In this document: one piece after another, positions 1 to 8,532 of the stretch
Layout of the letters: every line of letters begins with the position of its first letter
Numbering within the stretch: the stretch's first letter is position 1
IMG/VR virus record: IMGVR_UViG_3300042890_002482
Location: 1 to 60,514 of that record
Source of the DNA: a virus
DNA length: 60,514 nt
Strand: one strand, 5' to 3'
Notes under the pieces: generated by a model
Databases searched by the model: none
Told to the model about the DNA's origin: nothing
What the model saw: the letters and a program-made list of their open reading frames with translations, nothing else
Made by a program: the position numbers and the translations under genes

Positions 1-1
1 T

Positions 2-1672
2 GGTATCAACGATTCATCAAAAACACAATGGCTTTCTAAGTACTGCCACTACCACTCATTGAACGAATCAGCTGGTGCTTACAACTCTCTAGCAGTTGTT
101 AACGGTATGGGTTCAGTTCAACCTCCTGTATTCCCTCAGGCAACTCAGGCTTCTTCATTAGGTGGACTTTCTCCTAACCAAGGATTCTACAGCTCAACAT
201 GGCAAGGTTCTGGTGACAAATTCCCATCTCTTCTTCCTTTGGCAATTCAAGTTGCTGCGAAGACAGTTGGATTTGACATCGTTCCAGTTATTCCTATGTC
301 TGGTCCTTCAGGAGTTCTTTCTTACCTAGACTACGTTTACGCAGGTGGTAAACTTTCTCCGAATTCTAACCAGGTTGGAAATACAGCTGCTGAAGCTCTA
401 GCAGTTGCTCCTACTATGATCAAAGTTCCTTTGGCTACTGGAGCTACTGGTACAGGAAACACCTCTAACACTTTCGTAGTTGGTACTACCTACACCATTA
501 CCTCGGTTGCTTCAGCTTCTGCTGTTATAACTGGAGCTTTTGTTGGTTATTCTAGAATTGACGGGTATCCGATTTTCAAAATCATTACCATCTCAGCTGG
601 TGAAACTGTTGCTTATGTAGTTACTGCAGGAGCTGCAATTACCGGAACTGGTTCTAGTGGTGCAATCACTGCGTATGCTTACGGAGTTGCTCAGCTAGTT
701 AAGGCTCTAGAAGATCACATCCAAGGTTTCTCTGGTGCTGGTTTCTATGACAACCAAAACTTCCAAGGTCCTTATGTAAATGGTCAATCTACTTACAACC
801 CAATGTTGAGATCAGTTGCGGAAAGCACTTACTACAACTCAATGGGTCTAACAACCTTCACTAAGTTCGTTGAGGCTGACACTTTCCAAGTTGCTGCTTC
901 TGTAACAACTGAGCAAATTCAAGATCTTAACAAGCAGTTCGGTATCGATGTTATCTCTATGATCGAGAACGCACTTGTTAACGAGGTTTCTCAGGCTATC
1001 AACAAGCACATCTTGTCAAGAGCATTCCAACTAGGATGGTCTAACAACGTTAACTTCAACGCTATCGAAGGTCAGAACTTGAACCTAAACCTAGTTCTAG
1101 GTGGTGCTACTGGTTCTACTAACGGTTTGGCTTACATGGATAAGACTGACAGCTTAGCTTACATGACACTTCCAGCAGGTCCTGCTAACGGTGGTTACGA
1201 GAACTTGTCTACTCTTCAGAGAAGACTATTCTCTAGAATCCTAGCAGCAGCTAACGTGGTAGCTAACAGAGGTAGAAGAGGTCCTGCTAACTTCATCGTA
1301 ACTAACGCTAACCTAGCGTCTGCGATGCAAGATATCAGCCAATTCACTTTCGCTCCATTCTCTAACACCCTTACTCAAAACAACGGAACTCTTTACCCAG
1401 TTGGTTCTCTAGCTGGTATGACTGTATATGTTGATCAAAACATGCAATACAGCGACACAAGAGTTTGTGTAGGTAGAAAAGGTGGTGATGACGAACCAGG
1501 TCTTAAGTTCATGCCTTACATGATGGCGGAGTCAATCCAAACCATCTCTGAAGGTACTATGTCTCCTAAGATCGCAGTTAAGAGCAGATACGCACTAGTA
1601 GAAGCAGGTTTCAACCCAGAAACTCTTTACTTCACTTTCTTCGTAAACGTTCCTACTGGCGGATTGAACTAA
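2..1672 (+). CDS. Major capsid protein, T4 gp23-like (5' end outside window)
   Basis: This is the shell-forming head protein. The reading frame is open from base 2, so the N-terminus, including any propeptide cut by a prohead protease, lies upstream. The first ATG-like codon in frame (TTG at 59) is not a credible start. Several blocks align by eye with T4 gp23: FDIVPVIPMSGPSG (gp23 FDICGVQPMNSPTG), the segment around TTEQIQDLNKQFGID (gp23 IELAQDLRAVHGMD), GRRGPANFIVTNANLASAM, and the C-terminal region with KSRYALVEAGFNPET (gp23 KTRYGIGINPF). Between roughly bases 430 and 700 lies a Thr/Ala/Gly-rich stretch in the place where gp23 carries its insertion domain. A strong terminator follows directly, which fits a highly expressed late gene. 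The fold assignment is secure; the insertion boundaries are approximate. Confidence 0.9.
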   Translation, partial: GINDSSKTQWLSKYCHYHSLNESAGAYNSLAVVNGMGSVQPPVFPQATQASSLGGLSPNQGFYSSTWQGSGDKFPSLLPLAIQVAAKTVGFDIVPVIPMSGPSGVLSYLDYVYAGGKLSPNSNQVGNTAAEALAVAPTMIKVPLATGATGTGNTSNTFVVGTTYTITSVASASAVITGAFVGYSRIDGYPIFKIITISAGETVAYVVTAGAAITGTGSSGAITAYAYGVAQLVKALEDHIQGFSGAGFYDNQNFQGPYVNGQSTYNPMLRSVAESTYYNSMGLTTFTKFVEADTFQVAASVTTEQIQDLNKQFGIDVISMIENALVNEVSQAINKHILSRAFQLGWSNNVNFNAIEGQNLNLNLVLGGATGSTNGLAYMDKTDSLAYMTLPAGPANGGYENLSTLQRRLFSRILAAANVVANRGRRGPANFIVTNANLASAMQDISQFTFAPFSNTLTQNNGTLYPVGSLAGMTVYVDQNMQYSDTRVCVGRKGGDDEPGLKFMPYMMAESIQTISEGTMSPKIAVKSRYALVEAGFNPETLYFTFFVNVPTGGLN

Positions 1673-1701
1673 TCTTAATCTTTAAAGTACATTACGCTTA
1701 T

Positions 1702-1735
1702 AAAAAGCCTCTGGATTTCCAGAGGCTTTTTTTTT
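1702..1735 (+). terminator. Rho-independent terminator after the capsid gene
   Basis: A 13-bp stem (AAAAAGCCTCTGG paired with CCAGAGGCTTTTT) has a four-base loop and runs into nine T residues. It lies 30 bases after the capsid stop codon and insulates that gene from the next operon, which has its own promoter-like motif at 1768. Confidence 0.92.
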
Positions 1736-1767
1736 GTTGCTCTGCTAGAGGAAAAATAAACCAGAGG

Positions 1768-1776
1768 GATATATAC
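1768..1776 (+). promoter_or_regulatory. GATATATA promoter-like element before the coiled-coil operon
   Basis: GATATATAC lies 26 bases before the ATG at 1802 and just after the terminator. It is one of ten copies of this motif in the window, all at the head of transcription units. I infer a phage late promoter; no start site is proven. Confidence 0.45.
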
Positions 1777-1801
1777 ATCATAAATAACTAAATTGTAGAA
1801 T

Positions 1802-2884
1802 ATGAAATTGATACCTAATTACGATGAGTTTATCGAAACTAACCCATTAAACGGTAAAATAACCCCAGAACTTGCAGAATCTCTTGCAGAGTATTTTGCA
1901 GATCAGGAGGGAATCAGTGAATCTAGTGCTCTCGATTCGATCAAAAATACTCTTTCCAAGACCTTCCTTGGTTCATTATCCTACATCAGTATGATCGATA
2001 AGATCAGAACTGAAGTTCTGAAGGCAGAAAAAGAACTTCTTTCTAAGAGATATGCTTTCGAAGACGAGGTGGATGCGTTAAAGACTAATCTTAAGGAACT
2101 GGCTAAAACAAAAGATGCTTCGGCAAACATCTCCAAAACAGAGAGAACTATTGCTAATAAGACTAACGAGTATCAAACTTACACCAAGATGGTTAAAGCT
2201 AGGATAGAGAAGGCTCTAAAGGCTCTTGGTGATGCTATTAAAGGAAATAAAAGAAGAATGGAATACTGGGAAGCAGGTAAAGCGGAAGACGAACTTGTCT
2301 TGGCAGAATTTGAATATTCCCTTGCTAAACAGAGAGCATCTTCTTCCCCCGAAGAACTTAAAGGTATAGAAGCCGAGATTAAAAAAGCAAAAGAAGAGGT
2401 TCAAAAAGCCCAGCAGGATCTAAAAGATAAAGCTGAGGAAGATAAGAAAAAAGAAGGATCCGAGAATATCGAAGGGGTTAAAACTCTAGATAAACCATCA
2501 TCCGATTATAGACAGGCTTTAAAGAATAAAAAGGGCAGAATGGATGCAATCGCAGACATCGAGCACCAGATCATAGATCTGAAGAAAGAATTAAAGTCGG
2601 TTAGAAATGACTTTGATAGAAAGCAGATAGAGAGAAAGATTTCTGGTCTAGCCGGAACCAAGAAGGACATTGAAAATTTGGATAAAAAATCTAAGCAAAT
2701 AAAGATCATTCCTAAGCAGAGAGATTTTGAAACCATCAATAAACTTGCGAGGGAACTGGAAAAAATGGACCTGGAAAAGGATAAGGCTCATAAGAAGGTT
2801 GGATTCGATATTCCTGAATCTACTACTAAGAAAGCAGAAACTACCAGCAAGGTAAATAAGACCATAGGTAAAAAAGAAAAATAA
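1802..2884 (+). CDS. Coiled-coil protein, probable prohead core or internal head protein
   Basis: This 360-residue protein has no enzyme motif that I recognise. It is very rich in Lys, Glu and Ala, and from about residue 70 to the end it shows long helical, coiled-coil-like stretches. The N-terminus (MKLIPNYDEFIETNP) resembles the T4 capsid-targeting sequence of internal proteins (MKTYQEFIAE): an aromatic, two residues, Phe, then an acidic residue. It is the first gene after the capsid terminator and leads a tight run of four similar genes. The composition, position and N-terminal motif suggest a scaffold/core or packaged internal protein. That role is inferred from context rather than from a recognised family. 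Confidence 0.55.
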   Translation: MKLIPNYDEFIETNPLNGKITPELAESLAEYFADQEGISESSALDSIKNTLSKTFLGSLSYISMIDKIRTEVLKAEKELLSKRYAFEDEVDALKTNLKELAKTKDASANISKTERTIANKTNEYQTYTKMVKARIEKALKALGDAIKGNKRRMEYWEAGKAEDELVLAEFEYSLAKQRASSSPEELKGIEAEIKKAKEEVQKAQQDLKDKAEEDKKKEGSENIEGVKTLDKPSSDYRQALKNKKGRMDAIADIEHQIIDLKKELKSVRNDFDRKQIERKISGLAGTKKDIENLDKKSKQIKIIPKQRDFETINKLARELEKMDLEKDKAHKKVGFDIPESTTKKAETTSKVNKTIGKKEK

Positions 2885-2887
2885 GCC

Positions 2888-3760
2888 ATGACCCTAAGAT
2901 TTTCTGAATGGGATAAGGAGTATTACTCTGTCGATGAGTCTCTAGGAGACGACATTAAAAATTGGCTGGGTAAGACCTTTGGAGGTAAGACCAAAAAGAT
3001 CGACGGAATTCTAGCAGATCTTGCATTTGCCGAAAAGGAATACGCTAAGGAGTGGGAAAAAGCCCAGACCGACATGGGCAGTCTAAAGTCTCAGATAGAC
3101 ACTGGTGAGATTTCTCCCGAGGAAGAGAAAGACTTTAGAAAGAAAATTAAAGAGCACCAGGCTAATCTTGCTAATCTAATGAGAAGAAAAACTCAGAAGA
3201 TTAGAAGTCTAAACGACCTAGCAATGAAGACGGTAGAAGGAAATTCTAGACTTCATAAGTATTGGGATCTGAAGAAGGCGGAAGCCGAACTTGAGGTGGT
3301 TGAGAATTTATATAAGATTTCAAAAGGTCTTCCTGATAAAAAACTAGAAGACGATCTTTACGACCAGTATAGAAAAGCATACGATAGATTAAAGAACAAG
3401 GAGAAGGGAGCAGAACCGATGGTTAAGAAGGAAAAGCCTGAGACCGGCGAGGAAAAACCAGAAAAGGACGTCGAAACACCTAAGATCGGAAGAATTATAT
3501 CCATGAGTCTTTCTGAATTTAAAGACGAGATTAAAAAATATTCTCCGGAAGGGGTTAGGACCCTACACCGTGCTCTGATCGACCAGAAGAATCTAGGGCT
3601 AAATGAACTTAGATCCCTGAGAAGAACCAAAGGAAAGGAGTTAGACAGAGCCTCTTCGAAGGAAAAGTCCGAAATTATGAACAGATTCAACCCTAAAATC
3701 TACGAGATCGGGGAGAAAATAGACAGGATTAGAGAAAAAATTAATCATATAGATGGATAA
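2888..3760 (+). CDS. Coiled-coil protein, probable internal head protein
   Basis: This is a 290-residue charged protein with coiled-coil-like heptads through most of its length and a Pro/Lys/Glu linker near residues 175-200. It starts three bases after the upstream stop and overlaps the next gene by eight bases (ATGGATAA), so it is clearly part of one operon. Its N-terminus (MTLRFSEWDKEYYSVDE) carries a looser form of the aromatic/acidic motif seen in its neighbours. It resembles the product of the preceding gene in composition and may be a distant paralogue. I see no catalytic motif. A head-core or internal-protein role is inference from the neighbourhood. Confidence 0.5.
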   Translation: MTLRFSEWDKEYYSVDESLGDDIKNWLGKTFGGKTKKIDGILADLAFAEKEYAKEWEKAQTDMGSLKSQIDTGEISPEEEKDFRKKIKEHQANLANLMRRKTQKIRSLNDLAMKTVEGNSRLHKYWDLKKAEAELEVVENLYKISKGLPDKKLEDDLYDQYRKAYDRLKNKEKGAEPMVKKEKPETGEEKPEKDVETPKIGRIISMSLSEFKDEIKKYSPEGVRTLHRALIDQKNLGLNELRSLRRTKGKELDRASSKEKSEIMNRFNPKIYEIGEKIDRIREKINHIDG

Positions 3761-4028
3761 TGTAATAACTAAATACGAGGATTTCCTTTTTGAAGCAGAC
3801 GGGATAAACACCCAGATTCAGCAGACCAAGATTGAGATCTCTAAAGTTCACGACGAGATTCAAATCGCGAGGGACGAAAAGGTGAAGAAGCCAAACGACA
3901 TCAATGCAGAGATAGACAGTATCAAAAAGCAGGCTGCAGCTTATGGTAAGCTTACCCCTCTTCTAAACACTCTTGCAACCCAATTAACTCAGAAGTCCCA
4001 GGAAAAGGGATCTGAAAATATCTACTAA
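3753..4028 (+). CDS. Small coiled-coil protein with capsid-targeting-like N-terminus
   Basis: This 91-residue protein is the third member of the head-proximal operon and is translationally coupled to the gene before it by an eight-base overlap. The N-terminus, MDNVITKYEDFLFEADG, is the clearest match in the window to the T4 capsid-targeting pattern (Tyr-x-x-Phe-x-x-Glu). The rest is a short helical segment rich in Gln, Lys, Ile and Glu. Its size and charge resemble small T4 core proteins, but sequence identity to them is not evident. The function is unassigned. Confidence 0.5.
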   Translation: MDNVITKYEDFLFEADGINTQIQQTKIEISKVHDEIQIARDEKVKKPNDINAEIDSIKKQAAAYGKLTPLLNTLATQLTQKSQEKGSENIY

Positions 4029-4032
4029 GTAT

Positions 4033-6459
4033 ATGACACCGAAATATTTAAATACCAACCCAATCGCAAGAAGAATGTCTCTAGAGACGCTCAGAATATT
4101 CGAGAATGAATCGGTTGACGAGTTGATGCAGAAGATGTCGACCTCTCTTTTTGATATCTTCAAGAAGGTAGTAGTTGACTTTGCTCCTGCAAAACAGAGA
4201 AAGATGCCTACCGTTAAGGAGAAGCTGAAGGACACTGCAAACTCATCTAGCTTTAAGTCTCTAGTTGCTAAGATGAAAGACTATGCAAAAGAAACAGATC
4301 TAGATCATGCTGGATTTGCAGACGTTAAAGACATGTACATCGACGGGATGGAACAACTTGCGGATTCGATCAAGAGGGCTATCGAAATTGATCCAAAGCT
4401 AGAAGACAAGGTTATCAAATACTTCCAGGCTAGAACTTCAAAATATGCACAGGCCCTAGAGCATGCATACAAAGAAGAGAAGGAGGAGAATGAAGCACTG
4501 AACGAATCTTTCCACCTAGGACTTAGAGGAAGAGCACACGCTCTTAAGAACAGACTTAGAAAAGTTCTCATCCCCGAGGCTACTGGAAAAACAGCAGATA
4601 ACGGATATGGCAGAAACTGGCAGAGAATCTTTAGCGAACTTGATCAGAAGTTATCTTCGATCGACCACAAGAAAGAAATTTCCAACGACAAGGAAAAGAA
4701 AGCAGTAAAAGATCTGGAAGCTCAGACTGATAAATTATCTAAAGAATTCTACACATATTGTGTTAGAGCAACAGAAGCTCCTTTCAAGAAGATACTTTCT
4801 GACGACGAGATCTCCAACAAGTTCTCTGATGTTAGAGACATTGCTTCTGCTGCATTAGATGTAATTACTAGAGCGACCGTTGAGGAGTCTAACGTTGAAG
4901 ACGAGATGAGAGAAAAGGCAGAAGGACACGATAATAAAGTTACCTCTCTGGTTTTCCCTATCAAAATAGGTGACGACGATTCGGACAAGAAATTTAAGGG
5001 TTCTTTAATTATTGCCAACGTTCAGAAGGCACTGATGAATTCTTTCCCTCCAATCAAAGACATGCTTGCAAGAAGAGGCGGAGCAGACGGTAAGTTTACC
5101 CCTGCATTTTCAGTTGCAGTTAAGTCTCTACAGGGAGTTTTAGGAAATAAAAACGTCAGCGGTGAACTGGATAGAGCACTGTTGGACACTATTCTTGATG
5201 CAGATAAGATCTCTAAATCTGATAAAGAGACGATTGCAGATAGTTTGGATATCCTAAGAAAAGAGTATGTTAACGAGAGTCATAGAGTTCTGGGAGAAAA
5301 ATCTTCAGAATCAACTGTTCTAAGAGCTTCACAGTTCTTTGGAGCAACCAACGAGGCTGCAATTCACATTGATGCAGACAAACTTGCTAGCGAGCTCGAG
5401 AAATATGAGAAAGACCTTTCTGAGCCAGAAACTTCTAGAGGAGGCAGATCTGCCCTTGGACACGGAGATAGATCGGACAACACAGACCAGGCATATGAAC
5501 TTGCTAAACTTCTAAGAAGCAAAGGATTTGTAAAAGGAGCGGAGGAAGAGACATTTTTAAGAGAGGACGGCACGCTCAGAGCTTCGTACAGCCCGGAGTT
5601 TATGATCGCATGGACTAAGACCGCAGAGGAAGCTAAAGAAGGGGACCTACCTCTTTATTTCTGGGTTGATTTCAAGGGAAGTAAGATCGATGGTCTATAT
5701 GCAGCTAAGAGGTTAATGACCAATGCAAAAAGACCTGCTAATTGGCCCAAGTGGAAAGAAATCATCGGAGACATCGACGAGGAAGACGTAAAAGACTTTT
5801 CAGAATGGTACACCAGCTACTACTCAAACTTCGGAGGTATCGACGGGGATGCTTTAACAGCCCTAGCTAAAAGCCTATTCTCCCACAACAGGGATCAAAA
5901 GGAGGAGAATTCTAAGACTTACGACAGACTATACTCTCACTTCGGAACCAAGGGATATAAATCAAATTACATTTCTGCGGAAGGTATGGAAGCCCTAAAA
6001 TCTGCAGCCATCAGAGGATCTCAGATGGAAGAGAAGATTCAGGATCTGACCGAGTCTGATTTTGGTCTACTCGCTAACTTGATAGCATTTAACGCTACCA
6101 CTTTCACCTACGATAAAAAGAAAGATAAATTCGTTCCTGTACTACAAGTTCTGATGGACGAAGTTCTAACGGACGGAGAGCTTAAAGAATTAGAATCTGA
6201 GGAGGTATTAGGTTCCACCGAACCTTCTGAGGACTATGTTGCAATCCTAGATAAAAAACAGGGAATTAGAAAGGCAAATAAACAGGACTCTGGATCTAAA
6301 GAGGGAAGAAATAAAAGTGTTTTCGAGCAGAACTTAAAGAGAGCTAAAGAAGTTCATCTTCCAGCAGTCGAGAGACAGGTTGCAAGAATGAACGCTAAGA
6401 CTTCAGACGATCTCTCTAGAGGAGAATCCAAAGGAATTTACATCGTTCCAACTGAATAA
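4033..6459 (+). CDS. Large head-operon protein of unknown function
   Basis: This is an 808-residue acidic protein, last in the operon, followed by a strong terminator. I do not recognise its family as a whole. An internal Met at residue 15 (base 4075) is followed by SLETLRIFENESVDELM, which looks like the N-terminal motif of its neighbours, so the true start could be 4075. Around residues 349-385 the segment DGKFTPAFSVAVKSLQGVLG resembles the start of a peptidoglycan-binding repeat (G-x-F-x-P-x-x-x-x-AV-x-x-hQ), although the rest of that fold is not obvious. The final 60 residues are basic. It could be packaged in the head or be a minor capsid component. Its size would be large for an internal protein. 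Confidence 0.5.
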   Translation: MTPKYLNTNPIARRMSLETLRIFENESVDELMQKMSTSLFDIFKKVVVDFAPAKQRKMPTVKEKLKDTANSSSFKSLVAKMKDYAKETDLDHAGFADVKDMYIDGMEQLADSIKRAIEIDPKLEDKVIKYFQARTSKYAQALEHAYKEEKEENEALNESFHLGLRGRAHALKNRLRKVLIPEATGKTADNGYGRNWQRIFSELDQKLSSIDHKKEISNDKEKKAVKDLEAQTDKLSKEFYTYCVRATEAPFKKILSDDEISNKFSDVRDIASAALDVITRATVEESNVEDEMREKAEGHDNKVTSLVFPIKIGDDDSDKKFKGSLIIANVQKALMNSFPPIKDMLARRGGADGKFTPAFSVAVKSLQGVLGNKNVSGELDRALLDTILDADKISKSDKETIADSLDILRKEYVNESHRVLGEKSSESTVLRASQFFGATNEAAIHIDADKLASELEKYEKDLSEPETSRGGRSALGHGDRSDNTDQAYELAKLLRSKGFVKGAEEETFLREDGTLRASYSPEFMIAWTKTAEEAKEGDLPLYFWVDFKGSKIDGLYAAKRLMTNAKRPANWPKWKEIIGDIDEEDVKDFSEWYTSYYSNFGGIDGDALTALAKSLFSHNRDQKEENSKTYDRLYSHFGTKGYKSNYISAEGMEALKSAAIRGSQMEEKIQDLTESDFGLLANLIAFNATTFTYDKKKDKFVPVLQVLMDEVLTDGELKELESEEVLGSTEPSEDYVAILDKKQGIRKANKQDSGSKEGRNKSVFEQNLKRAKEVHLPAVERQVARMNAKTSDDLSRGESKGIYIVPTE

Positions 6460-6480
6460 TAGATCTTTTAAAGAGCATTC

Positions 6481-6505
6481 AACCCCCGGAAATCGGGGGT
6501 TTTTT
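6481..6505 (+). terminator. Rho-independent terminator ending the head operon
   Basis: AACCCCCG and CGGGGGTT form an eight-bp GC-rich stem with a five-base loop (GAAAT), running into a T tract. It lies 22 bases after the 808-residue gene and separates the structural operon from the kinase/asparagine synthetase pair. Confidence 0.92.
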
Positions 6506-6530
6506 GTGGAACTTTCTGACCGTATATTTG
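6503..6530 (+). promoter_or_regulatory. Possible Bacteroidota-type promoter for the cargo operon
   Basis: TATATTTG at 6523-6530 matches the Bacteroidota -7 consensus TAnnTTTG, and TTTG at 6503-6506 could serve as the -33 element, 20 bases start to start. This operon lacks the GATATATA motif seen elsewhere. Initiation about six bases downstream would begin within or just after the ATG at 6535, so translation might start at the in-frame ATG at 6544. The single match could be coincidence. Confidence 0.3.
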
Positions 6531-6534
6531 TAAA

Positions 6535-7086
6535 ATGTCTAACATGTTAGTAATCTTTGAAGGCGCTCGAAACTCCGGCAAAACACATCTTGCTCAGAAA
6601 GCTGCTGAGCACAATAATCTTCCCCTTTATAAATTCGAGTTTGTTAAATGGTTTAATGAACTTGGTCTTTTAGACAACTCCAAGGAATCACACCTATTTG
6701 CTCTGGGTAAAGAACTCCAACTCCTCCAAGCAAACCGAGACGGGATCTTACAACCGATCATTCTAGATCGAGGTTTCTTAACCGTTTTAGTCTGGGGTGT
6801 TTTGTCCAATCGAATCACCTATGAAGATGCAATTCAACAGCTGGACAGCATCGTCAGTTCAAGACTTCTAGAAAATTGCAAGGTCTACTATATTCACGGG
6901 AACAATCCAAACAAGTCCGACCGAAATAAAGACAACTGGGATTTTAGAGACAACACTTCAGACGAAAAGCACCTGTACGAGAAGTTCATTCAGTACATCT
7001 TAGAGACCTATCCCTCCTTTGACAACTTTTCTATCTATTCGTTCGAAAACAAATTCGACGAGACCTCTATAATTACAGAACTATAA
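6535..7086 (+). CDS. P-loop nucleoside/nucleotide kinase-like protein
   Basis: This is a 183-residue P-loop NTPase. A Walker A motif, GARNSGKT, is at residues 10-17 after a hydrophobic strand (MLVIFE). A DRG motif follows a second strand (IILDRG, residues 75-80), in the position where thymidylate and deoxynucleoside kinases place their Asp-Arg pair. The length and layout fit an NMP or deoxynucleoside kinase, probably supplying precursors for DNA synthesis, but I cannot name the substrate. It is separated from asparagine synthetase by three bases and is cotranscribed with it. An in-frame ATG at 6544 gives MLVIFEG, a typical start for this family, so the annotated start may be three codons too long. 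Confidence 0.6.
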   Translation: MSNMLVIFEGARNSGKTHLAQKAAEHNNLPLYKFEFVKWFNELGLLDNSKESHLFALGKELQLLQANRDGILQPIILDRGFLTVLVWGVLSNRITYEDAIQQLDSIVSSRLLENCKVYYIHGNNPNKSDRNKDNWDFRDNTSDEKHLYEKFIQYILETYPSFDNFSIYSFENKFDETSIITEL

Positions 7087-7089
7087 TAT

Positions 7090-8490
7090 ATGTGTGGAAT
7101 CCTATTAACGCTTGACGGTTCTGAGGCCAGTCTAAATTCAATTAAACATAGAGGAATAGAAAGAACAGTGGTCGAGAAGTCCGGCGTGTTCCTGTGTCAC
7201 CATAGGCTCCCTATCCAGACTGCAGACGGAGACGACTGGAATCAACCAAAAGAGATTTCACCTGGCATCTTTTTGATGTTCAACGGGGAGATCTTCAACT
7301 ACGACAGATCCGCATATTCTTCAGATACCGATTATCTCTGCAATCTATTTAGAATGTACAGAGGTGGATCTTTTGAGATGTTCTGTGCAATGTTCGTTCC
7401 TCACGTTCAGACTTGGGACGGATTTTGGGCTATCGTTATCTACGACTCCAATATAGGGGACGTTATCTGCTTCACCGATCCGCTGGGTAAAAAACCACTG
7501 TACTACAGCGAGAAGGGAGAGATATCATCTGAGATAAAATCCTTGGCCTATAATCAGAGTCCAATCGATAGAGTCTTTATTTCGGAAGTTAAAAAGTGGG
7601 GATATAACACTGACAACAGAACCCCATATACCGACGTCAAGAGATTTCTACCGAACACGATCTACTCGTACAATCTTCAGAGTCCAGACTTTAAGCTTAC
7701 CTTCCCTGAATACTACAAACTTTGGAACTACCCAATTCCAGAATTAATTGGAAAGTCCTACGAGGATCACATGGAATGGCTTTGGACAAAGATGATCGAG
7801 TCTGTTAAGAACAGACTGATTTCTAAAAATTACCCAATCTCTCTTCTAATCTCCGGAGGCCTAGATTCCTCTATCATTGCAGCAATTCTGGAGGGGACTG
7901 ATTCTGATGTCACCTGGTACAGCATAGAAAACGGGGAATCTGAATTTGTTAATCTGCTAGCTGATAAGTTTGATAAGAAGGTCAACTCCCTTCAGTACGA
8001 GATGGACGAGAATCTAAATCAAGAAATCTACCAGTACTGGAACGAAACCCCTATCGACCTAGGATCCGTAGTTCCCCAGTATCATCTATTTAAAGCTATC
8101 AAACAGAACAGCGACCACCGGATAGTTCTTTCTGGAGACGGAGCAGACGAGTTGTTCGGTGGATATAAGAGAATCCACGAGTACGATTCTCAAGGTTCTG
8201 ATGTCTTTGAAGAGTTAAGCTTCTACCATCTCCCTAGATTGGATAAGATGTCTATGGCCCACACCCTGGAACTTAGAAATCCATTCCTGAACTTAGAGAT
8301 TGTGACCTTTGCACTTCATCTTCCCCTAGAATGGAGAAAAGACAAAAAGATCCTAAAGGACACTTTTGGACCTCTCCTTCCCGATGAGATCGTTAACAGA
8401 AAGAAAGCTCCGTTGAAGAATCCCGGGATCAAAGAAGATAAGCTAGCATATAGATATAAAGCGATAGATCTGTTCCTAGGGGAAAGATAA
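7090..8490 (+). CDS. asnB: Asparagine synthetase, glutamine-hydrolysing
   Basis: It converts aspartate, glutamine and ATP to asparagine, glutamate, AMP and pyrophosphate. The N-terminal glutaminase domain begins MCGI, so Cys2 would be the nucleophile once Met is removed; NGEIFN is at residues 65-70. The synthetase domain has the ATP-pyrophosphatase loop SGGLDSS (255-261) and SGDGADELFGGY (348-359), followed by the conserved RLDKMSMAHTLELRNPFL block. At 466 residues it is shorter than typical bacterial AsnB (about 550), mostly at the C-terminus. The usual HRGPD in the glutaminase domain reads HRGIE here, so ammonia channelling or glutamine handling may differ. It is cotranscribed with the kinase and sits as metabolic cargo inside the structural region. 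Confidence 0.9.
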   Translation: MCGILLTLDGSEASLNSIKHRGIERTVVEKSGVFLCHHRLPIQTADGDDWNQPKEISPGIFLMFNGEIFNYDRSAYSSDTDYLCNLFRMYRGGSFEMFCAMFVPHVQTWDGFWAIVIYDSNIGDVICFTDPLGKKPLYYSEKGEISSEIKSLAYNQSPIDRVFISEVKKWGYNTDNRTPYTDVKRFLPNTIYSYNLQSPDFKLTFPEYYKLWNYPIPELIGKSYEDHMEWLWTKMIESVKNRLISKNYPISLLISGGLDSSIIAAILEGTDSDVTWYSIENGESEFVNLLADKFDKKVNSLQYEMDENLNQEIYQYWNETPIDLGSVVPQYHLFKAIKQNSDHRIVLSGDGADELFGGYKRIHEYDSQGSDVFEELSFYHLPRLDKMSMAHTLELRNPFLNLEIVTFALHLPLEWRKDKKILKDTFGPLLPDEIVNRKKAPLKNPGIKEDKLAYRYKAIDLFLGER

Positions 8491-8505
8491 AAAAAATCTA
8501 CAGAA

Positions 8506-8514
8506 GATATATAG
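8506..8514 (+). promoter_or_regulatory. GATATATA promoter-like element before the 8533 gene
   Basis: GATATATAG ends 18 bases before the ATG at 8533, in the short gap after asparagine synthetase. It is the same element as at nine other operon heads in this window. Confidence 0.45.
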
Positions 8515-8532
8515 AACAAATAATTATTCTAA

